Notes: a model not told the origin generated them from the letters alone. A DNA stretch of 64,000 nucleotides from Panax quinquefolius (GCA_020205615.1 CM035165.1:33887544-33951543); one strand, 5' to 3'. Positions 24,358-36,307 are shown, counted from the first letter of the stretch. Numbers and translations: made by a program.

Positions 24358-26961
24358 TGTGATGCCCCCAAAATAGGTATACATCACCCATTCTGAGTTG
24401 TCAATACATGGTACAGAAACAACTACAACTTTATTATTACAACAAGAAAGCTCGTGAGTTTGAATACAAATATTATCTTCTGATAATATCTATACTCAAA
24501 TAAATCCTCATCACATTTATTGATATATTATTTTACAAAATGGTGAGGACTACTAAACAACTCTCTCTTGAACCTTCATTCCATACCCAGACTAGTATTA
24601 CTCGCTATATTCTCGACTCACGAGAAGAAAAATGAAACAAAAAGGAAAAGGGTGAGCTCAACTAGCCCGATAAAGAATAATATTATGACTAAGATAATAT
24701 ACAACAAATTATCGTTAGTCTTCAACAGGAAAAATCTAATAGAATACAATAGACAACAAATTTTAAATCAATATTCGCAATGGAAATAATAATTCATTAG
24801 AAGAGTTAAGTAGAGAATGCAAACTACTATCTTCTATATATGAATTTAAAAGTTCATCGCCTATCTTTTATCCATGTAACATCAATCAATATATATCTGG
24901 AATCAAATATTCATCTTTGCACTCTGTGCCAAAGATATTCATCATTAGTCATGTTCATCTAAACACTGCTCATCTTTGCACTACGGGCCAAAGATATTCT
25001 TCAGAAATCATTCATCTTTTTCTACGTGCCAAAGATATTCAATAATATCATCATTTAAGACCGAGGATGATGAAAAATATTTTTAAAGAAACGAATCCAG
25101 TGAAACAAAATGACAAGGATTAAGGATTAAGGATTCGTACTTTGTTTTATCCATGTCCAAAAATACCTCAAAAATAATTATAGTGGTGTAAAATCCAAGA
25201 ATGATCAAAACATGGATACAATCAAAGCTAGTATCCACAATAGATATTTTAGACGAAAAGGAAAATTTATATTTTTCGATGAATAGTCTTAAATATTCGT
25301 GAATAAGATCAGATATCGTGAATAGTCACAGATATCGTGAATAAGTAACTCTACACACCAAAAAGTTCCAAATTTGATAAAAAAACTTGATCAATATTTC
25401 AACATAATGATATTGAAAAATAATATCATTACGAAAAAATAATATTCCTTACCTCGAAAGATCGATTTTACAAATTTGAAACACCTGATATAAAGCTATG
25501 ACTTGAACTTGCACCGTATAGCAATACTCAAAGTATACTCAAAATACTCACAAGAATACGCTCGATAATATAGAGAGAAAACTTCAGCTTAAATGTGATT
25601 TTCAATTCTAACCTAAGCACCTATTTATAGAAATTGCTTAGAACACCAAAGCGAAAAATTTAATATAATATTATTATTTATAATAAAATTTCCTACGCCT
25701 CTTAGAATTCAGCTCCTAGCATTTCCCACATGCTCACCTTCTAGAAAAAGTAATAAAACGTTTTTCCAATTTTAAATATTTTAAACTTCCAAAATAAATT
25801 ATTTGAGCTTGAAACTTTAATAATTCATAATAAATAGCCCTTTTGTCGGAAAATTGAAACTCATGAATTTTTATAGGAAATTCAATTCTCTACAACTTTA
25901 CGTAAGAAAGTTTTCCCGAATTCCAAATGAAATTGGTAAAATCCACAAACGAAGCGATTTTACACGGTATAATCAAATTTCACCAATAAATGGGGTCCAC
26001 CAGACATGTTTAACATGTTTTAAACATTTATTGCAACAAAAATACTCTTCCTCCTCGTATACTCATATATCCCACATTCGTTGTAAAAATATCACCATTA
26101 TTATATTATTAAAATATAATAATATATTTAAATAATTATTTTATCGTAAAAAGATAAAATTTCAATTTTCAACAATTGTCACATTAAAAATTTTCTCCAT
26201 CTATATCCACATAAAATCAATATTTTTCTCATCATATGAATTAATAATTAATTATTCACAAATAATATTACGTAATCACAATATTGACAACCAAGCGGCT
26301 TCCGGAAGAGGGGGCTTTCCAATAAGAATTTCTCCTTCTTGTCGCACGCAATTAGGTGATCAAACCTCTCCTTAGATGTAACTTTCTAGACATTGCCAAT
26401 AATGTTATCTAATAATATTATTCAGATAATATGAATTATTGCTTCGATAATGAAAAATACTGTGTAATGACAATTATTAAAACAATGAATAATATAAAAT
26501 ATCAACGCAGTGATAATTATTAAATCAATAAAATAAAATAATGATCAAGAATTATCGTAACCATTATTGAGTAGTGCCTTCTTACGTAAGAATCAATAAT
26601 TGGTGCAATATCGTGTCATCTTGTGTTTTAACCACCGGAGTATTTTAACGATATTAATTGTGAATAACTACTACCAAGTTATTTTTAAACAACTTATATT
26701 TGTGCGTTTTCTTCATCCAATCGCTTTCACATATGGGGCCATAAAAGATCTACTGGTGCATTTAATATTCCCGAAGCAGCAAGAATATTCCACGACCAAA
26801 CGAATATTCCCAACAATAATGAATATTTTATAACCACTTGCTTATTTTGAAATATTTAGTATTTTACCCATAACTTCATCCACATTAATCAAATCAACCC
26901 TTACTATTTTAAAATAATAAATAGAAAATTAAATTTCATTAATAATAAGTTGGGGTCTTAC
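24358..26961 (-). mobile_element. Solo LTR of family B inside the CACTA transposase gene
   Basis: On the plus strand it runs TGTGATGCCCCC to GGGGTCTTAC, flanked by perfect 5-bp duplications GAAAC at 24353-24357 and 26962-26966. It is the reverse complement of the forward LTR at 60162-62917. The last terminal A appears lost at the right edge. An antisense TATA (TATTTATA) lies at about 25622-25629. No internal genes remain. Confidence 0.92.
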
Positions 26962-27492
26962 GAAACCATCTTATGGACAATCCAAGCCTCACATTTCTAG
27001 GTTCCAATGCAAAAACCGGGATGATGTAAGAAGTCGAAATCTTTCCAAGCACGCCCATCTGTGGGATGATTTAGTTCTCCATCTTTAATTTGGAGATTTC
27101 GCATGCCAACTCATATGTTCAAATTCTTGAAGACATGTACAATCTTTTTTAGCCGATGTGTTATTGGAAAATACCTTAGAATCTTAAGCGGTATACTTGA
27201 TTTTTTGTAGTCACACCTCTTTATTAGGCCTAAACCGATCATGATCGCAAAACGTGCACCTTGTCATCTGTTCATTTTCCTTATAAAATAACATGCAATC
27301 GTTGGGACATGCATCGATCTTTTGGTATCCAAGACCCAACTTCTTCACCATTTTCTTACAAAAGTAATAGTTACCAGGAAATTTCTCACCGTCAGGCAAC
27401 AGACTCTTAATGGCCTTCAAGAATGACTCAAAACACTCATGGCTCATGTTGTGATCAGCTTTGATATTAAGTAATGTCGCCACTGCTGACAA
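26962..27492 (-). pseudogene. N-terminal TNP2 segment of the CACTA transposase
   Basis: Segment 27211-27492 includes MSHECFESFLKAIKSLLPDG and DACPNDCMLFYKEN, followed by a CTFCDHDRF zinc-like pair, the conserved N-terminal half of TNP2. 26962-27200 continues with an AWKDFDFLHHPGF-type segment up to the LTR insertion point, with stops. Confidence 0.85.
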
Positions 27493-27639
27493 TGTAGTGT
27501 GTTTGGTGCAACTATGTCATAATGGCTCGCTACCCTCGTCTAACAACTTAAAGAAGTCTTTGGCATCAGAATTCATAGGTTGCTCTCTGCCTTGTTCCCA
27601 ATTAAAATATGGCCCTGCAATATCATGAACCATTTCATT

Positions 27640-28037
27640 CATAATGACGATGAGTACTCTTCGCCCAATTGTATACGTTCCGTGATGCCACCATCTCTTC
27701 TCCCCCATGTGTGCCCAAAGATTTCTTCGTAATTTCTCATGAACCCAGAAACATGTAAATGATAGTTTATCACATCTCTATCCATATAATTTACATTCTT
27801 ACACTTCAAACATGGACATCGTATCTGCGACTGACCATTCATACATTTCAGGTGACTATATGCATAATCAAAAAACACTTGGCAACCAGCTCTAAATTCA
27901 GCTATAGCACCTATCTGGGCATTTAACTTTCGTCGTTCCATCCAACTACGGTCTGAATAGAGGTCCATGATACCACGGTACCTACTACAGATAACATTAT
28001 AAATGTTAACATATGACTTGAGCATACTTGTAATCAT
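27640..28037 (-). pseudogene. Transposase-associated N-terminal domain of CACTA transposase
   Basis: The segment contains RSWMERRKLNAQIGAI, a QIRCPCLKCKN cysteine pattern and DVINYHLHVSGFMRNYEEIF, matching the transposase-associated zinc-binding domain at the N terminus of plant TNP2 proteins. It lies upstream of the TNP2 part on the same strand. The start codon and 5' exon border are not certain. Confidence 0.8.
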
Positions 28038-28175
28038 ATGACTTGAGCATACTTGTAAGCATGCATATAATTAACATTTAAGCATACTTGTAAGCATATG
28101 ACTTGAGAGCATACTTGTAATCATATGACTTGAGTATACTTGTAAGCATATGATTAACATTTAAGCATACTTGAT
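28017..28175. repeat. Short tandem repeats around GCATACTTGTAA
   Basis: Five or more imperfect units of the form CATATGACTTGAGCATACTTGTAAG lie immediately 5' of the transposase frame. Confidence 0.8.
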
Positions 28176-28179
28176 GTTA

Positions 28180-29351
28180 ACGAATGAATGAAAATTAAAG
28201 CAGTATGAGAAACTTTAAATGTTATTAAATTTAGTATGAGAAACTAAGTAAATGCTACTTAGTTTAATAGTTATATTATATCATGTTATTTTATTTTAAT
28301 TTGTTTTAAATTTGTTTTTATTGTTTATCGTAAGTGAATACGTAAGGTATTTCATTCATGCTAGCTTTATGTCAGAGTTTGCTAACTCATTTATACAACT
28401 TTTGAGTATCTTGGAGATTCATTCATATCAACTAGTGTGCTAAGGCGCCTAACATGTTTTAAGATTATACCCCTCACGGTCCCTTTCTATAATCTTTTAT
28501 GTTTTGGGATAGTCATAACTTGGTTGAGCAATTTATAGCTTTTATAACATTTTGTAGCTTTATTCTTGTATACATAAGTGTTAAATACCCTTATTTTTTC
28601 TCATTATAGCCAAAATACCTCTTTATTGACCAAGTGTGTCTAGTTACCTTCTCTCTTGCACTAACAGCTTCCCTAACATCGTCTATTTTGGCTTAATGAC
28701 CCCTAACAACCAAGCTTGGCTTGGCCCTGTGAGGCTTGGCTAAGCTTGGCGTGGCCTCGTGTGGCCTCATGACCCCAAGCCCAACCCATCGGCTCCAACA
28801 TCCCTTAATAGGCTCTAGTGGATCACCAATAGGCTCGTTAATAGTATAAATGTTCATGAACTACGACCCGATAAAAAATTTGGCCAGAGTCTCCCACCCA
28901 TGTAATATGGAGTAGCCACATGCACGCGACGACATGTATATAAGGTCATTTCTAGGCACCCAAGACATAAACCAAGAGTCCACATGTATCGATCTTGCAT
29001 AAGTATAAGTAATGTGAAGAAAAGCCTAACTATTACCCATAGACGATCTTGCATAAGTATAGTTCTCATATAGGCATAGATTTGACTATAATTTCATAAA
29101 CAGTCCATATGTAGGTAAAAGAAACCTTTTAGAATTCAAATAACTTTAAAATCATGATAATAAAAGGTACTTTAGGCATGATTAAGTACTAAATAATACT
29201 AACAGTTCATACAAGGTACTTTAGGCATGATTAAGTACTAAATTATACTAACAGTCCCCAAGCCTTCCATTATAAACAATCTATATCAAATAATTGCTAT
29301 ATACTTTGTATTCATGGTTTTCATGATTTTGACCAAAACATCCCCTTTGTA
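28180..29351. other. CACTA noncoding stretch upstream of the transposase
   Basis: AT-rich sequence with a GCTTGGC-rich patch at 28710-28760. It also holds a segment (28866-28985) repeated at 21190-21300 and a duplicated ~40-bp piece (GGTACTTTAGGCATGATTAA at about 29166 and 29216). No frame was recognised. Confidence 0.5.
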
Positions 29352-29532
29352 TTTCTTCAATGCTCTTAAATCAGCATGCTTATGTTTTTTTCAATATCTA
29401 AGCAATATATAAAATTAATCAATACCTATAATATGATGGCTATACAAACTTACTGGCGTAGAGTCTCAGTGATAAATTGTTGTGTCGAGGATACACTTTT
29501 TTGAAAGCCGCCTTTCCTAGAACCTCGTTATA
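29352..29532 (-). pseudogene. Captured WNK-type protein kinase gene fragment
   Basis: The minus strand has a splice-acceptor-like TTTGCAG before 29532. A segment YNEVLGKAAFKKVY follows, resembling the start of the kinase glycine-rich loop in plant WNK kinases (usual form YNEVLGKGAFKTVY). After an internal deletion, sequence resembling NINFVTE and TLRQ runs to 29454. A candidate intron follows (donor GTAAGT at 29453-29448, acceptor TTAG ending at 29398). The next piece reads Y-stop-KKHKHADLRALKK (29397-29352), matching the next WNK exon with one R codon changed to TGA. It lies within the CACTA, is frame-shifted, and cannot encode a kinase. Family identity rests on recalled motifs. Confidence 0.75.
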
Positions 29533-29867
29533 CTGCAAATTTCATCATCACATAAATCAAATTGAGAAAAAAGTTATAATGCAGTAGACTCAACTCAAAA
29601 GCAATGAACACATAATGATAATATCTAGTGCCTGAACTTGGGCTAGAATGCTTAATGGTAACCCATAGTCCAATAACATTTTTGAAAGAGAAAACCGAAG
29701 CCTAAGAACTAAACTATAACGGTTAGGAGATAGTTGGGCCGTCAGCTGCAGGCCATGAGTGTCGAAATTGTATTTGGAAATTATAAATAAAAACTTTGTT
29801 AATTTAAATTTTTGAAAGAGGAGAGATTTAAGGCATGTGATCAATATGGTGTTGTGTATTTATAGTA

Positions 29868-29899
29868 TTATTATTATTAGTAGTAGTAGTAGTAGTAGA
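29868..29899. repeat. (TAT)n(TAG)n microsatellite
   Basis: A run of ATT units followed by about eight TAG units. Confidence 0.9.
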
Positions 29900-30860
29900 T
29901 AGTGTTTTTGGTATCCACGAGATCAAGTAGGAGTAGTCAGTCCCCTCTCGTATTTAATGCGATTTGAATTTTCATTTTGTAATCATCAAATTGATGGATG
30001 GCTTCCTGATAATTATTTATACAAGCATTTTACAATTTATCTTATTAATTATAGTATTACTATAATTTAACTAGTTCATAATCATTTTGAAACTGTCACA
30101 AATTTCCTTTTCTTTTTATTCCAAGTTTGGTTTTATTATAATTTTGACTTTTTTTTATTATTATATCCCAAAATTAAAATTAAGAAATATTAGTTTATGA
30201 AATGCTATAATAATTGAAAATGAAAAAGGAATAAAATAACTTTGGGTGACTATAGTTCTATTTGATATGTTAAGTTTTCTAGGCATGATAAAATTAGTCT
30301 AGAACACACTTATACATAAATTTTTTATTATTTTGGTTATACCCTTTTAAAAGAATAAATTAAAAATTAAAATTTGTTAGCATGCACTAGAAACTTTTTA
30401 ATTTGAATAAATAAATAAATAAACAAATACACAAGTCTTACAAACCAAAATGTGTTCGGATGGAGAGAGTATTTTATGTTTGTGATGAACATTAAGCTGC
30501 AAATAAGGAGTAAACATCATTCCTTGGTTTATTGAATAACAAAAATTAACAAATTAGGGTTTGTCTAAACCACATTCAATTAATAACAAAAATGAAAAAA
30601 AAAAAGTTAGGGTTTGTCTAAACCACATTCAATTAACAAATTAACAACAGATTCAAGGTTTCTAATGGATTTCAAGTGAGTTACCTTTGTAGAGGCGGTG
30701 GCAGGTAGGTGGCAGGTGGGCGGAAAGTGGGTGGCAATGGCGGCTCAAACTTCTTCTCCTTCTTCTCTTCTCCCCCCTTTCTCCCTCTTCAATCTATTTC
30801 GGTGACCTCCCTCTTTTTTTTTCCCTCCCGTGTTCGGTGTCGAGCGAACTGGTTACTAAT
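29900..30860. other. CACTA right-side noncoding region
   Basis: AT-rich sequence with a repeated AGGGTTTGTCTAAACCACAT segment (about 30554 and 30606). A G-rich patch at 30690-30750 and a pyrimidine-rich run at 30755-30830 could be the transposase promoter or 5' leader on the minus strand. No gene was recognised. Confidence 0.45.
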
Positions 30861-30869
30861 TTCATTTAG

Positions 30870-31146
30870 TTTAATCAGTGACCGCTATCAGCGACCGCAT
30901 GCGATCGCTGATTTTTAATGACATGGACATAAGTGGTCGCAAAAAAACTACGCGCCAACATTTCCTGCCAAATTTTGGGTGGGAAATTTGTTCTAGCGAC
31001 CGATCAACGACCGCATGCGGTCGCTGATATCACTTAGCGACTGGATTATATAATGGTCACTGATGTCGGTCGCTAGTAGGAGTATCAGTGACCGGATATA
31101 CGGTCGCTGATATAAGTGGTCGCTGATAGACCTTTTTCTTGTAGTG
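30870..31146. repeat. CACTA right subterminal and terminal repeats
   Basis: Inverted and direct copies of GCGACCGCATGCGGTCGCTG-like words lie at 30885-30915, 30995-31030 and 31080-31125. The region ends in CCTTTTTCTTGTAGTG, the complement of the left end. Confidence 0.88.
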
Positions 31147-32423
31147 ATTGCCTTTATTCAACCAAGATAACTTATATGGCTTTGGATGCCGATCCATTTT
31201 CAAGTATCACTTTACAAATCTTTTATGCTACTGTGTAAGTAGTTTGGAAGATATTGGTCCTCAACCAATCCTCTTTAGGATTTAGTAGACTCTTGCGAAT
31301 GGCTAGGGTCTCCTGTCCATCTCCATATAACACATCCTCGTACTCATCATATATAGGCTCTCCGAACTCTTCTTCTTTATCGGTAATTCTTTCTTCAATA
31401 AAAAGGTTTTTACCCTTTTGGTTAGCAAGATTTCGACACTCTGTTTCTTTATGACTTGGTTCTCCATATCTGAAGCACTTGATGCTAGAATTAAAGTTAC
31501 CCTGAGGTTGTGGTGTAGTACGAAATTGTGGGGATGGATTTGGCTTGTTGGCGGGATTCTTCATTGGCATCGGTCTATTGTTCTATTGTTGTTCCGCCTC
31601 ACAAGCTCGCTGATATGCTTCAGAAATAGGTTAAAGTGAATGGAGGCTAAGGGCGTTCTGTAATGGCTGTTTTAATCCTCCCAAATATTATGCCACATGT
31701 TGTTCTTCGGTTTCCGATAGATCATTCCTTGCTATCAATTGGTAAAACTCTTTAGTATAATCATCCACAGATCGAGTACCTTGTCTTAATAGATGTAATC
31801 TTTTAAATAGAGACTGAGTGTATCCGAAAGGAAGAAAGTGACCCTGCATCTTCTTCTTCATCTTCATCCACTTGGTGATTTTAGACTTTCCTTGTTTCTC
31901 ACTTGCACGCCTCATCTGTTCCTACCAAGAAGATGATAGGCCCTTCAGTTTGATGGCAACCAATTTTACCTTAGCGTTATCTGATACTTCCTTATACTCG
32001 AAGATGCGTTATACCTCGTTCATCCAATCGATGAATCCTTCTGCTTGCAACATCCCAAAAAAATTTTGTAGCTCCATTCTGAAACCTATCACTACGACGG
32101 TCCTCAAGGTCACGTCATTCCCATAGTTGCCTCCTACGGTGGTAAGGGTTATCATAACTCGATTCAGAATCATAGGATTCTTTATCGTGTTTAAGATGTG
32201 GGACTTCCTCTTCCACCTGTCCACGGAGACCTAGGTGCGGGACTTCCTCCTCCGGAACCTGTCCACGACCCAGATCTTGTGCTGCTAGGCGCTGGTTTAG
32301 CTCTATAACTTGTCTCTGTAAATCCTCAATTATCACATCCTGGACGCTACGATCACGGTACGGGACTTCCTCAACCAGAATCTGCCCTCTACGACCACGA
32401 CCACGACCACAACCACCAGCCAT
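31147..32423 (-). pseudogene. gag and start of protease of family C gypsy element
   Basis: The start ATG at 32423 gives MAGGCGRGRGRRGQ, a Gly/Arg-rich gag N terminus, 36 bases after the primer site. The core includes SLFKRLHLLRQGTRSVDDYT at about 31820-31760. A zinc knuckle remnant CFRYGEPSHKETEC (second Cys replaced by Tyr) lies near 31470. The protease start follows towards 31147, ending in NKGN at the CACTA border. Frames shift at about 32120, 32000 and 31650. The Cys-to-Tyr change alone should weaken RNA binding. Confidence 0.85.
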
Positions 32424-32458
32424 TAAAACCGATGAGTCTATTCCTAGAAAGATGTTTG

Positions 32459-32473
32459 AGCTTTGATACCAAC
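32459..32473 (-). promoter_or_regulatory. tRNA primer-binding site of family C
   Basis: The minus strand reads GTTGGTATCAAAGCT directly after the LTR end GGCGTCA, close to the initiator-Met tRNA complement. Confidence 0.8.
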
Positions 32474-33133
32474 TGACGCCGGGCGGGATAGCGATTATCC
32501 TGCATGCTGATAAGCAAATGAATTTACAAATAAAGGAACAAGAGTTTCACCGAAAAATACAGAGAAACTCTCTCTAATGTGTAAATTTATATTTATCAAA
32601 ATCAAAAGTCCCTTATTCCAACCCACAAGCCAGTTTTATATAGCTTAGCAAAACTTTATCCCCAAGTCACTCTAGAATATTCCTAGAGATATGGAAATAA
32701 AATCCTCCTAGGGATATGAAAAGTTTCTAACAAACTTCCCAGGGATGCGAAAAAAGGATTCTAACAAATTAAACTTCTTACTTTTACGGAAACAAAATAA
32801 CAAACTTGTAAATAATAAAATATTATTAATTAAAGAACTAAATAGAATGAGAAAGCAATTTATAAACTATTAATTTGTCAAACTTCGAAGTCAAGATGCC
32901 ATTTCGTCTCTCGAAGTCGAAGGTGAAAGTGTCATCCCAACTCCCGAAGCTGAAGGTGTTCCATCACCCGATGTCGAAGCTGAAAGATCTCATCTCCCGA
33001 AGCTGAAGGTATTAATGTCGAAGGTGTTTAATGGCATCTTCGTTTGTGATGATCATTTGTTTCATGATATTCCAATGCCATCAACATGTTATCCGATAAT
33101 TCGGTGTCTTCGGTATCGGACCATCCTGCATCA
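32474..33133 (-). mobile_element. 5' LTR of family C gypsy element (660 bp)
   Basis: The minus strand starts TGATGCAGGATGG at 33133 and ends GGCGTCA at 32474, giving TG...CA ends adjacent to the primer site. A related fragment lies at 18340-18910. The segment at 32880-33010 carries repeated AAG(C/T)(C/T)GAAGGTG words. The matching 3' LTR is absent because the element is truncated at 11489. Confidence 0.82.
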
Positions 33134-33180
33134 CTTTTGCTAGAAAGATAAATATGCATGTGGAAATGATGGATCAAATC

Positions 33181-36167
33181 TGTTAGTTCCCAGTAGGCAC
33201 AATAGATCTAGAAAGGGGGGGGTTGAATAGATCCTTTTTATTTCAAATAATTTTCTCTATTATTTTGTATAGCTATTAAATTAGCATATGACAAACATAA
33301 GAATCTTTTCAAGCACAACGGAATAAGTAAAAGATCCCCTTCAATGATATATTCATAATCATACATACATTATTCGTAGAGTAGGTTTAGTTGTAAGCAG
33401 TTAAAACAGACATAGCAGTTATAGCAGTTATAGTACATAATGTAAATGACATAATGTAAAAGACACAAGGGGTTTTAAGTGGTTCAAAGACTCAAGCTCC
33501 TAATCCACTCTTCTGCTTTCAACTAACAGGATTTCCACTAAGGAAGGGCAGCACCCTGAATCACTAAGATTCCTTCAAGGCTAGCAGCCTTGGGACTTCA
33601 GTTCACTAAGAACTCTTCAAGGCCAGCAGCCTTGGGATTCCTCTAGTTCCCTAAGAACTCTTCAAGCCCAGCAGGCTTGGAACTTCGTTTAGTCCCTCCG
33701 GACAAGGACCATTCAGGCCATGGCTTGATTTAGTCCCTACGGACAAGGAACTCTCAGGCCCTGGCTTTTGTTGTTTGTTTGTTGGTTTGTTGGAGTTGGT
33801 GCTGAGCTGCTAAGATGTCTTTATGCTTTGAACATCTTCTATACTTAGTAGCTTTGCATGATCATCCTTGAAGTGCAGTTGAGTGTTGCATGATGCTCAG
33901 CTTCTTCAGTTACTCAACCTCTTCGAATGATCCCTTGATGCACTGCCTTGAAGATCTTTCTCTTGATACATGATGGTTGCACATGATAGGTTTCCAAGAT
34001 GACTGTAAGTTCTTCTTCTTGGTACTTAGAAATTTTCTCATGCTTGCCACCATGATGACGTTTGCGATCTCCCTTCTTGATACTTGATGTCTTCTCATGA
34101 TGGACTTGCTAAGATGATTGTGAGCTCTTCTCTATTGTACTTAGAGTCTTCCTATGATGGACACCAAGATGACATGATGATCTTCTTTCTCTTGGCAGTT
34201 CAGAACACTCTTCTTGTAGTAGAACTCTCACTTCTACATAGTAGAACTCTCACTTCTACTTCTTCCTTTGCATGAATCTGAGTGTTCTTGGTGGATCGTA
34301 GAGTGAGCCTTCGGACTCAATATCTTACGTGGTTTAGAACAGTCCACCTTCTCTCCAAACTCGGCAACTCCAGCAACTCTCGATCTTTGAAGCTCGTCCT
34401 ATTTATACTCCTTCCCAATCCTTCCGTTGGAAAGTAGCCGTTGAAGGCTATTCAAATATCTTCACAGATCTCGAGTTGACAGAGGTAGACTGCTGATTTG
34501 ACATGTCATACTTTATCTGACATTGCAGTCTACTATTTCACTTACCCATCAGAGTTGTCACTTTAATGTCTTAGGTAGGTCGAAGACTTTATTATCTCCT
34601 TCTGATTTCTTGATCAGAGGTTGTCCTTTTGCATCGATGCTCTCAATAAGCTTTTGTCCGAATACCATCCTTCAGATTGAACCGTTTCCAATGCTTCAAT
34701 CTTCGGGTGTTCGAACTCTACAATTCTGATGCATGTCTTCAAGGACCTGATCGTAGTGTCTTGTTAAGTGTTGCTCATTGACTGGTAGAGTTAACACTAC
34801 GATCTTGAAGAGTGTTAATTGGATCTCCAATGTAGTACACCTCTTCCTTCTATTGTGCAGTGCTTCAATACTTCTGTTTGCTTTGACTGTTCTCAGATAC
34901 TAATGGTCTAACTCCTTGCTCTGGTTCCCTCTGAATAGCAAGACACTTCAGATTTGTGGCGCGTCCAGCTCGCTTTCTCCTTGTGATCTCCCGTTCACTT
35001 ATCATCAATGGATTGACCCTACACTTAATCACTTCAGCCTTGTTCTTCCGAGGCTACCCAGTATCTCGGTTCACTTTCCACCAGTTCTTTCTTTGTTTGG
35101 CGAACACTACGATCTCGGTTGCTTCCAAGATCGTTGTCTTTTGTTCACTTGATAGCTACTGCACTTGCTGACTTTCCTTAGTTAGTTACTAAAGTCTTCT
35201 TATGATTATCTTGTGGAAGACTTCATCTCAAATGGCTTCACAACTCAATCCTGATGCTGATTGGGTTGGCGCTTAGATCTTCTTTTAGCTTGCATGCCAT
35301 TCGTTGAGTGCTCTCTGGTTCCCTTCAGGTAGGATGTATCTTTGTAGTGCCAACCAGAAGCTTTGTTCCTTTGGATATTCTGGGAGTGCTCATTAGTTGA
35401 GAATCGTACTTGCTTTACGATTACGCATGCGTTATGACCACTTACATTGAGGTCGTGTTACGCACTCTACGATTGACTTGGCTATCACGCAGACACTACG
35501 ATCCTGAGATCAGATCTTAACACTCTACGATTTCTGCCTTGTGCTTGTTGTCTTCATCTGATCTTGCTCGACTACGATCTCTACATGTAATCAATAGACT
35601 CTACGAACTCAAAGTGTAGTCTATGATATCCTTGACTTGGCTTCGGTATCGATAGACTCTACGACTCCGAGTGTAGTCTACGTTTACATCTTGGCTTGAC
35701 AGATGATGATACAGCCGGCTCGTGAAAGCGAGCTTTCTCTACGATTACGAACATGACTTCCTCGGCACTACGATCCCGAGAAGCTCTTCTCGATATACCA
35801 CGATCCTTCATCGCTTCTCCCGGCGATCTACAAACTTGAGATCTACTATCTTGCGAATACGATTACGCCTTGATAGCTCTCGAGTTATCCTTGACTCTCT
35901 GGCGCATTCACGATCTCAGTGCGATACTTTCGGCGATCGACAACAAGTCTATCTATTACATCATAAGATCAACCTAACATGCTTGATCTTTCTATATTTA
36001 TAGTCCTTATACATCATTTTTTTAAGGACTTCACAAAGCTATTTTGCTTATGTAGGATCAACCTAACATACTTGATCAATTCATTCTAAGTCCTTATACA
36101 AATGTTTATATTATCTATCAAAGGACTTTATAGCTTTTCTTAATGCAAGCATACTTGTATATTATTC

Positions 36168-36201
<34 letters not shown>

Positions 36202-36307
36202 TAATCAAATCATATGCAAACAAAAATATCATTCATATGTTTATTCCTGACAAAATCAAATCACATAACACTCTTCCTAGCCTTCTACGGTTCTACCCTG
36301 AAACACA
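33181..36307. repeat. Unclassified LTR-like repeat
   Basis: It opens TGTTAGTTCCCAG and soon carries GAAAGGGGGGGGTTGAATAG, a pattern I associate with long copia (SIRE-like) LTRs. No coding frame is recognised. Internal short repeats occur: AACTCTTCAAGGCCAGCAGC-type units (33570-33740), TTGATACTTGATG-type units (33960-34200), and a frequently repeated CTACGA word (34790-35760). A solo LTR is the best guess, but I found no target duplication, and the right border near 36307 is uncertain. Confidence 0.45.
36170..36198. repeat. (TA)n microsatellite
   Basis: About 14 TA units near the right side of the unclassified repeat. Confidence 0.9.

Larger units (their letters stand above)
16569..31146 (-). 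mobile_element. CACTA (En/Spm) transposon, 14.6 kb, composite
   Basis: Terminal inverted repeats begin CACTACAAGAAAAAGG on both ends and stay alike for about 27 bp, then continue into subterminal GCGACCG-rich repeats. The 3-bp flanks are ACT (16566-16568) and ATT (31147-31149), one transition apart. Continuity of the interrupted protease frame supports ATT as the original target. Inside are a TnpA-like gene, a TNP2-type transposase gene, a duplicated left terminus, a solo LTR and captured host sequence. All genes read on the minus strand, and both main proteins are broken, so the copy is not autonomous. Confidence 0.92.

Noticed and set aside
33181..36307. Host gene with introns
   Set aside because: No frame longer than about 90 codons has a recognisable domain, and the T/C-rich short repeats fit a non-coding repeat better.
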